Shown here: piece after piece, positions 5,093-9,579 of the stretch | Layout: each line of letters begins with the position of its first letter | Numbering within the stretch: position 1 is the first letter of the stretch | DNA from: UBA4717 sp002404395 | GTDB lineage: Bacteria; Bacillota; Clostridia; Oscillospirales; CAG-272 | DNA: 9,579 bases | Direction of reading: 5' to 3' | NCBI GenBank assembly: GCA_937902275.1 | Contig: CALFNW010000127.1 | Coordinates: 1 to 9,579, forward strand | Made by a program: the position numbers and the translations under genes | Notes under the pieces: generated by a model | What the model was told of the DNA's origin: nothing | The model's database searches: none | Seen by the model: the letters and a program-made list of their open reading frames with translations, nothing else

Positions 5093-6430
5093 TCAACTCC
5101 AGGTACGGTCGTTTGCCCACTCATGATCCCATTCGGGGGTGGGTTCAAAAATACCGGGATATTTTTCGTGCTCGTGCGCTTTCAGAAATTCTTCATTGAG
5201 CGAGTCGATGCCGAGTCCGGGGGTCTCGGGAACCTTGACAAAGCCGTTTTGGATCAGCGGTTTTTCGGGACCGTTTACGAGATCTCCCCACCACGGGCAA
5301 TCTACCGAATGATATTCGACCGCAAGTACGTTCTGCAAGGCTGCCGCCGAGTGTACCGCCGCCATGAAACCTATGGGGCTTTCCGCCATATGTATCGCCA
5401 TGGCGACTCCGTACTTGTCGCACATATCGCCGAGCTTCTTCATCTCAAGCATACCGCCGACGGTCAGCACATCGGGATGGATCACCGAAACTCCTCCGCG
5501 CGACATGAGCGGCTCAAAGTTTTCATGCAGATATATGTCCTCGCCGGTGCAGACGGGAATAGTGGTGTTGTTTGCAAGCTTGACAAAATGATCGGTGTAC
5601 TGCCATGGGGCGATATCTTCCATCCAGGCAATATTGTACTTTTCAAGTCGCTTTGCCACCTGTATTGCATCGTTTACCGATATGTGACCGAGATGGTCGA
5701 TCGCAAGCGGTACTTCAAAGCCGATGACGTCGCGCACTTCTTTTACATAATTTTCAAGATAGTCAAGCCCGCGCTCGGTCACGTGTATTCCGGTAGCGTA
5801 ATGCGGAATGGTGAACACCTCGTAGTTTTTGCCGAGCATCATATCAAGGTCGATCGAACCTTTCTGATGATTTATGGCTTTCATCGAGTACTTTTTGATA
5901 TCCTCAAGGAAACCGCTCGGCGCGTTGAGACAGCCCGGTTCGTCAAGCATAAGCTCGATACCGAGATCCATCTTAAGAAAAGTGAAGCCTGCTTCCATGC
6001 GCTTTTTCAAGGCAAGTCCCATGTCATGACCGGTGTGTTTGCCGTCAACGTCGGTATCGCAGTATACCCTCACGCTGTCGCGGAATTTTCCGCCGAGCAA
6101 CTGATACGCCGGTACGCCGTATGCTTTGCCGGCAAGATCCCAAAGTGCGACTTCAACTCCCGAGACTCCGCCTCCCTGACGCGAATGACCGCCGAATTGA
6201 CGTATGCGTCTGAAAAGTTTGTCAACATTGCAGGGATTTTCTCCGATCAGACGGCTTTTAAGCATCAGCGCGTAGGTCGCACTTGAAGCGTCGCGCACCT
6301 CACCGTATCCGACAAGTCCCTGATTTGTGTATATCTTAATAAGTATACAATGCTTCGGTGCGTGGTTGATGTTGGCAACGCGCAGGTCGGTTATTTTCAG
6401 GTCGCTCGGATTTGAATATTTATTTATCAT
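5093..6430 (-). CDS. Enolase-superfamily MR/MLE protein, probable sugar-acid (aldonate-type) dehydratase
   Basis: The 445-residue product shows the N-terminal capping domain (KITDLRVANI from 12, GYGEVRDAS 41-49, VEVALWDLAGKAYGVPAYQLLGG 92-114) and the C-terminal barrel. The barrel carries Lys153-x-Asp155 (FLKMDLG), metal ligands Asp245 (LAIDHLGH), Glu271 (WMEDIAPW) and Glu297 (CTGEDIY), and His347 (AIHMAESPIG) as a likely general base. PGLGID (404-409) is the usual C-terminal signature. These features fit acid-sugar dehydratases of the galactonate/mannonate type, which turn an aldonate into a 2-keto-3-deoxy-aldonate. The strand after Asp245 reads D-H-L-G-H rather than the common D-x-H, so specificity cannot be read by analogy. 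It is the first gene of the minus-strand operon, with a promoter at 6506-6533 and a folded leader, but only a weak GGA as Shine-Dalgarno. It is cytosolic, with no signal peptide. Confidence 0.87.
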   Translation of the reverse strand: MINKYSNPSDLKITDLRVANINHAPKHCILIKIYTNQGLVGYGEVRDASSATYALMLKSRLIGENPCNVDKLFRRIRQFGGHSRQGGGVSGVEVALWDLAGKAYGVPAYQLLGGKFRDSVRVYCDTDVDGKHTGHDMGLALKKRMEAGFTFLKMDLGIELMLDEPGCLNAPSGFLEDIKKYSMKAINHQKGSIDLDMMLGKNYEVFTIPHYATGIHVTERGLDYLENYVKEVRDVIGFEVPLAIDHLGHISVNDAIQVAKRLEKYNIAWMEDIAPWQYTDHFVKLANNTTIPVCTGEDIYLHENFEPLMSRGGVSVIHPDVLTVGGMLEMKKLGDMCDKYGVAMAIHMAESPIGFMAAVHSAAALQNVLAVEYHSVDCPWWGDLVNGPEKPLIQNGFVKVPETPGLGIDSLNEEFLKAHEHEKYPGIFEPTPEWDHEWANDRTWS

Positions 6431-6442
6431 TGATTTGTCCGT

Positions 6443-6457
6443 GTCGGCGCAGCCGAC
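6443..6457 (-). repeat. 15-bp triloop palindrome upstream of the MR/MLE start, copy 2
   Basis: The coding strand reads GTCGGC-TGC-GCCGAC, identical to 1311-1325 and again ending 12 nt before the ATG. In this copy an outer GTCCG/CGGAC pair (6470-6466 with 6441-6437) can extend the stem. Confidence 0.75.
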
Positions 6458-6464
6458 CCATAAC

Positions 6465-6481
6465 TCGGACGCACTGTCCGA
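6465..6481 (-). repeat. Hairpin TCGGAC-(5)-GTCCGA in the operon leader
   Basis: A 6-bp stem (6465-6470 with 6476-6481) with a 5-base loop. Its downstream arm is shared with the alternative pairing to 6437-6441, so the two folds exclude each other. Confidence 0.6.
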
Positions 6482-6492
6482 TATTGCAATAT
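6481..6492. promoter_or_regulatory. Perfect 12-bp palindrome, possible operator
   Basis: ATATTGCAATAT is a perfect palindrome lying a few bases downstream of the inferred start of the minus-strand transcript, a usual place for a repressor site. No regulator gene is in the window, so the call rests on position and symmetry only. Confidence 0.3.
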
Positions 6493-6505
6493 TGCGTACA
6501 TGAAA

Positions 6506-6533
6506 ATTATATCAGAATGAGTGATTTTTTCAA
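6506..6533 (-). promoter_or_regulatory. Sigma-A-type promoter of the sugar-acid operon
   Basis: On the minus strand TTGAAA (6533-6528) and TATAAT (6511-6506) are separated by 16 bp. The -10 box is perfect and the -35 box matches five of six. A start near 6499 would give a leader of about 69 nt. No stronger candidate lies between this and the MR/MLE gene. Confidence 0.7.
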
Positions 6534-6538
6534 CAAAT

Positions 6539-6567
6539 ATATTACGGGATTTGCAAAAAATATTACG
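6539..6567. promoter_or_regulatory. Two ATATTACG direct repeats, 21 bp apart
   Basis: ATATTACG occurs at 6539-6546 and 6560-6567. The spacing is two turns of the helix, and both copies lie between the divergent promoters. This could be a paired activator or repressor site. In AT-rich DNA an 8-bp match is only modest evidence. Confidence 0.25.
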
Positions 6568-6593
6568 CTTTAACAAAAATATCGGAAGAAATA

Positions 6594-6622
6594 TAGACAA
6601 ACGGGGAAAAGTATTGTATAAT
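6594..6622 (+). promoter_or_regulatory. Sigma-A-type promoter of the MBL-gltX-glnS unit
   Basis: TAGACA (6594-6599) and a perfect TATAAT (6617-6622) are separated by 17 bp. A start near 6629 would give a leader of about 58 nt before the MBL-fold gene. Confidence 0.75.
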
Positions 6623-6629
6623 AAACTAT

Positions 6630-6640
6630 TATACAGTATA
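6630..6640. promoter_or_regulatory. Palindrome TATAC-A-GTATA at the transcription start, possible operator
   Basis: A perfect 11-bp inverted repeat directly over or just after the expected start of the plus-strand transcript. Its position suits a repressor site. The AT-rich sequence lowers confidence. Confidence 0.3.
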
Positions 6641-6671
6641 AACGCGACAAAACAAAGTATCTGACCGTATC

Positions 6672-6677
6672 AAGGAG
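6672..6677 (+). promoter_or_regulatory. Ribosome binding site that fixes the MBL-gene start
   Basis: AAGGAG lies 9 nt before the ATG at 6687 but only 3 nt before the in-frame TTG at 6681. The spacing favours the ATG. Confidence 0.75.
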
Positions 6678-6686
6678 CACTTGCCT

Positions 6687-7313
6687 ATGAAAATACTAAA
6701 TATTGCCTCGGGATACACAAGCGCCAATACCTATCTGATGATTGATGAGAGCGGCGCGGCGGCGCTGGTAGATCCGGGCGGCGACGCACCTCACCTTAAG
6801 TCGGAGATTATAAAGTCGGGCGCGCGTGTTACTCATATCTTACTTACGCACGGTCATTTCGACCACATCCTTGCGCTGACGGAGCTGCGTGAATTTACAC
6901 ACGCGCCTGTGTGCATACATAAGCTTGATGCCATTTGCCTGTCTGATACTACCTATTCACTGATGAGCATGATTGGGAGAAGCGATACTTTTGCACCTGC
7001 TGAGGAGCTGCTTGAAGATAAAGACGTCATAAGAGTCGGAAGCTCGGATATAAGCGTCATACACACTCCGGGGCACACTATGGGATCGGTCTGCTATCTG
7101 ACGGGGCGTGATCTGCTCACGGGAGATACGCTTTTCAAACAGAGCATCGGGCGCACCGATTTTCCGGGAGGCGACTTTGAAACGCTTGAAGCTTCGGTGC
7201 AGAAGCTGTATGCGCAAAACGGAGATTATACCGTTTATCCCGGTCACGGAGAGCCGACTACGCTTGACGCTGAGCGTCTGTACAATCCATACATAAAGAT
7301 GAAGAATGATTAA
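6687..7313 (+). CDS. MBL-fold metallo-hydrolase (glyoxalase II-like)
   Basis: The 208-residue protein has the full metallo-beta-lactamase metal set: HGHFDH (His55, His57, Asp59, His60), His130 (HTPGHTMGS), Asp147 (LLTGDTLF) and His187 (YPGHGEPT). The block LFKQSIGRTDFPGGD (149-163) is typical of short GloB-like hydrolases in Firmicutes. Such proteins are often annotated as hydroxyacylglutathione hydrolases. At this length the C-terminal substrate domain of true glyoxalase II is absent and the thioester or other substrate is unknown. It is cytosolic. It is the first gene of the plus-strand unit, with gltX beginning 21 nt after its stop. This neighbour says little about its job; a housekeeping detoxification role is plausible but is inference. 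Confidence 0.9.
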   Translation: MKILNIASGYTSANTYLMIDESGAAALVDPGGDAPHLKSEIIKSGARVTHILLTHGHFDHILALTELREFTHAPVCIHKLDAICLSDTTYSLMSMIGRSDTFAPAEELLEDKDVIRVGSSDISVIHTPGHTMGSVCYLTGRDLLTGDTLFKQSIGRTDFPGGDFETLEASVQKLYAQNGDYTVYPGHGEPTTLDAERLYNPYIKMKND

Positions 7314-7334
7314 AACATAAATGAGGTAAACACC

Positions 7335-8984
7335 ATGGACAACAATTATCTTGCAGAGCTGTTATATCCGGATATAACCGAAACGCCTGAGGATGTGGAG
7401 GCGCGCTTCCCGCGCCGACAGCTTCCGGAGGGGGCAAAGGTTACGCGTTTTGCACCGAGTCCGACGGGATTTGTGCACTTCGGCGGACTGTTTCCGACGC
7501 GCGTGAGCGAGCGTTTGGCGCATCAGAGCGGCGGCATACTCTATCTGCGTATTGAGGATACCGATTCAAAGCGCGAGGTAGAGGGAGCGGAGGAAAATCT
7601 GATAGATACGCTGGCTTATTACGGAGTCAAGTTTGACGAAGGTGCGGTTGCCGGCGGAAAAGACAACGGTATCTACGGTCCCTATCGCCAAAGCGAACGC
7701 CGCGAGATATATCAGGCGTTTGCAAAGGAACTTGTCCGTGAGGGCAAGGCTTACCCCTGCTTCTGCTCCGAAGCAGAGCTTGATGCGGCGCGCCGTGAGC
7801 AGGAGGAGCTTAAGGTAGACCCCGGTTACTACGGAAAATGGGCAGTCTGGCGTGACGCGCCGATCGAAAAGATCGAAGAAAAGCTGAAAAACGGAGAAAA
7901 ATTTGTGCTCCGTCTGAAAAGCACCGGTTCAGTCGAGCGCAAGATAAAGTTTACCGATCTTATAAAGGGTGAGCTTGAAGTTACCGAGAACGATAAGGAC
8001 CATGTATTGCTCAAGAGCGACGGAATACCGACCTATCACTTTGCACACGCCGTGGACGATCATCTCATGGGGACCACTCACGTAGTACGCGGTGAGGAAT
8101 GGCTGCCGAGCCTGCCTTTCCACATTGAGCTTTTCCGTGCGCTCGGATTCAAGCTTCCGAAGTATCTGCACATATCACAGCTGATGAAGCTTGACGAAAA
8201 CGGAAACAAGAAGAAGCTTTCCAAACGCGATGCCGGCGTGGATATGCGTTTTTACAAGGAAAAAGGCTATTCGCCGAAGGCGGTAGTCGAATATGTAATG
8301 ACTTTGCTCAATTCCAACTACGAGGAGTGGAGAGCGGCAAATACCGACAAAAGTTATGATGAGTTCCCGTTTTCGATAAAGAAAATGAGCGCGTCGGGCT
8401 GCCTGTTTGATTTCGATAAGCTTAACGACGTTTCCAAAAATACGGTTGCCCGTATGAGCGCTGACGAAGTGTATACTTCAGTGCTTGAGTGGGCGAAGGA
8501 ATATGATGCCGACTTTGCCGAAAAGCTTTCACGCGATCCTGAGTATTCAAGGCGTATTCTTGCGATCGGCCGCGGCGGAGCCAAACCGAGAAAGGACATA
8601 ACGATCTGGAGCGAAGTCAAGGATTACATGGGATTTTTCTTTGACGAATACTTTGAGCTTCGCGATCCGCTCCCCGAGGGCTTTGATCGTTCCGAAGTGC
8701 GCGATATACTGAACGAGTACAGGAATATATATAATGATGCCGACACGCAGGACGAATGGTTTGACAGGATCAAATTGCTTGCCGCGGCGCACGGCTTTGC
8801 ACCCGAGACCAAATTATACAAAAAGAATCCCGAAGAATATAAGGGACACGTCGGAGATATTTCGATGTTTCTGCGCATTGCCGTAACGGGCAGGACAAGC
8901 TCTCCCGATATGTATGCGGTAATGAACATACTCGGCAAAGATAAGATCTGCAAGCGCCTTTCCGCTTTTGCGGACGCGCTTTGA
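7335..8984 (+). CDS. gltX: Glutamyl-tRNA synthetase
   Basis: The 549-residue class I synthetase charges tRNA-Glu with glutamate. The catalytic signatures are APSPTGFVHFGG (40-51), a HIGH-motif variant reading HFGG, then LRIEDTD (71-77), YHFAHAVDDH (234-243), GTTHVVRGEEWLPS (246-259) and KKLSKRD (293-299), the KMSKS equivalent. The C-terminal anticodon-binding part ends with RIAVTGRTSSPDMYAVMNILGKD (514-536), as in the family. Length is somewhat above the common 470-500. Only the first half of the zinc motif is visible (Cys142-x-Cys144); the later Cys-x-His pair of the E. coli enzyme is missing. The start is supported by GAGG 8 nt upstream. Because glnS follows directly, this enzyme is probably discriminating, charging only tRNA-Glu; that is inference from context. 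Confidence 0.96.
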   Translation: MDNNYLAELLYPDITETPEDVEARFPRRQLPEGAKVTRFAPSPTGFVHFGGLFPTRVSERLAHQSGGILYLRIEDTDSKREVEGAEENLIDTLAYYGVKFDEGAVAGGKDNGIYGPYRQSERREIYQAFAKELVREGKAYPCFCSEAELDAARREQEELKVDPGYYGKWAVWRDAPIEKIEEKLKNGEKFVLRLKSTGSVERKIKFTDLIKGELEVTENDKDHVLLKSDGIPTYHFAHAVDDHLMGTTHVVRGEEWLPSLPFHIELFRALGFKLPKYLHISQLMKLDENGNKKKLSKRDAGVDMRFYKEKGYSPKAVVEYVMTLLNSNYEEWRAANTDKSYDEFPFSIKKMSASGCLFDFDKLNDVSKNTVARMSADEVYTSVLEWAKEYDADFAEKLSRDPEYSRRILAIGRGGAKPRKDITIWSEVKDYMGFFFDEYFELRDPLPEGFDRSEVRDILNEYRNIYNDADTQDEWFDRIKLLAAAHGFAPETKLYKKNPEEYKGHVGDISMFLRIAVTGRTSSPDMYAVMNILGKDKICKRLSAFADAL

Positions 8985-9017
8985 CTGCGCTAAGGTCTGC
9001 AGATTCAATATAATGGA

Positions 9018-9030
9018 CCGCCTACGGCGG
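9018..9030 (+). repeat. 13-bp triloop hairpin upstream of glnS, diverged copy of the palindrome family
   Basis: CCGCC-TAC-GGCGG ends 14 nt before the glnS ATG. Aligned on the coding strand with the two 15-bp palindromes, it keeps the loop frame T-N-C and shows two compensatory pair changes (T-A to C-G and G-C to C-G). It also sits inside a mini-frame MDRLRRSE (9013-9039), parallel to MGRLRR at the second palindrome. No T-run follows, so it is not a terminator. Confidence 0.6.
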
Positions 9031-9044
9031 AGTGAGTAAGAAAA

Positions 9045-9579
9045 ATGGAAGAGATAGCATCCAATTTTATTCATGAGATCATCGACGCCGATCTTGAAAG
9101 CGGCGTATGCAGTGAAATACACACCCGTTTTCCTCCCGAACCTAACGGATATCTGCACATCGGAAGCGCGAAGGCAATATACATCAATTGGTCTACCGCA
9201 AAAAAATACGGCGGCAAGTTCAATCTGCGTTACGATGATACGAATCCGGTCAAGGAAGATAACGAATATGTCGAAAGCATATACGAGGACCTTATGTGGC
9301 TCGGCGCCGAACCCAACGGCGGCGTGTTCTACGGCTCGGATTATTTTGACAAATGCTACGAATATGCGCTCAAGCTGATACGCGACGGTAAGGCGTATGT
9401 CTGCGATCTTTCGGCTGATGAAATGCGTGAGTATCGCGGAACGCTTACCGAACCGGGGCGCAACAGTCCGTGGCGCGACCGCTCGGTTGAAGAGAATCTT
9501 GATCTTTTTGAGCGCATGAAAAACGGCGAGTTTGCGGACGGTACGCACACCCTGCGCGCCAAGATCGACATGGCAAGTC
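9045..9579 (+). CDS. glnS: Glutaminyl-tRNA synthetase, 5' part (cut by the window end)
   Basis: The first 178 residues are present, about a third of the usual 550-560. They match the class I GlnRS catalytic domain: HTRFPPEPNGYLHIG (26-40), NLRYDDTNPVKED (60-72), YVESIYEDLMWLG (75-87), EYRGTLTEPGRNSPWRDRSVEEN (129-151) and LRAKIDMAS (170-178). The enzyme charges tRNA-Gln directly with glutamine. The HIGH motif reads HIGS, with Ser41 in place of the second His (codon 9165-9167). It follows gltX by 60 nt in the same direction, probably as one transcript. The Shine-Dalgarno sequence is weak (GGAG at 9029-9032, 12 nt from the ATG), and a small hairpin lies just upstream. The start fits the alignment with other GlnRS N-termini. 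Confidence 0.94.
   Translation, partial: MEEIASNFIHEIIDADLESGVCSEIHTRFPPEPNGYLHIGSAKAIYINWSTAKKYGGKFNLRYDDTNPVKEDNEYVESIYEDLMWLGAEPNGGVFYGSDYFDKCYEYALKLIRDGKAYVCDLSADEMREYRGTLTEPGRNSPWRDRSVEENLDLFERMKNGEFADGTHTLRAKIDMAS

Larger units (their letters stand above)
6431..6499 (-). promoter_or_regulatory. Folded 5' leader of the sugar-acid operon with alternative stems
   Basis: About 69 nt lie between the inferred transcription start and the ATG. In transcript order there are three short arms: CGGAC (6480-6476), GTCCG (6470-6466) and CGGAC (6441-6437). The middle arm can pair with either outer arm but not both. The third arm contains the only Shine-Dalgarno-like bases (GGA, 7 nt before the ATG). 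The 15-bp palindrome lies between arms two and three. A 13-residue frame (MGRLRRHGQINDK, 6461-6420) begins in the leader and overlaps the start of the main gene. A regulatory role is inference. Confidence 0.45.

Noticed and set aside
5078..6286. 402-residue plus-strand open frame
   Set aside because: It is the antisense shadow of the MR/MLE gene, whose metal ligands and family motifs are clear on the minus strand.
6681..6686. TTG start two codons earlier for the MBL-fold gene
   Set aside because: It lies 3 nt from AAGGAG, too close; the ATG at 6687 has a 9-nt spacing.
8814..9548. 244-residue minus-strand open frame
   Set aside because: It lies opposite the end of gltX and the start of glnS, both of which are firmly identified.

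Overview
The window looks like chromosomal DNA from an anaerobic, clostridia-type Firmicute, probably uncultured. The basis is AAGGAG-type ribosome binding sites, clean TTGAAA/TATAAT and TAGACA/TATAAT promoters, tightly packed operons, mid GC content, and a gltX-glnS pair. This assignment is inference; no rRNA or other lineage marker is present.

There are two divergent transcription units, separated by a promoter region at about 6431-6686. The left unit (minus strand, 6430 down to 336) reads: mandelate racemase/muconate lactonizing-type (MR/MLE) sugar-acid dehydratase, two tandem GH10 glycoside hydrolases, a long-form RraA-family protein, and a beta-propeller lactonase of the 6-phosphogluconolactonase type. 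Together they resemble an oxidative sugar-catabolic operon: glycosidases release a sugar, a lactonase opens the aldonolactone, a dehydratase makes a 2-keto-3-deoxy acid, and an RraA-type lyase could cleave it. The sugar dehydrogenase that such a route needs is not in the window.

The right unit (plus strand, 6687 to the window end) is housekeeping: an MBL-fold hydrolase, glutamyl-tRNA synthetase, and the 5' third of glutaminyl-tRNA synthetase.

Bases 1-335 carry no recognisable gene. They are rich in inverted repeats, are bounded by an 11-bp direct repeat, and hold one 56-codon reading frame. A second theme is a family of short triloop hairpins. Two identical 15-bp copies and one copy with compensatory changes each sit 12-14 nt before a start codon that lacks a good Shine-Dalgarno sequence. 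One of them lies in a leader that can fold in two mutually exclusive ways.
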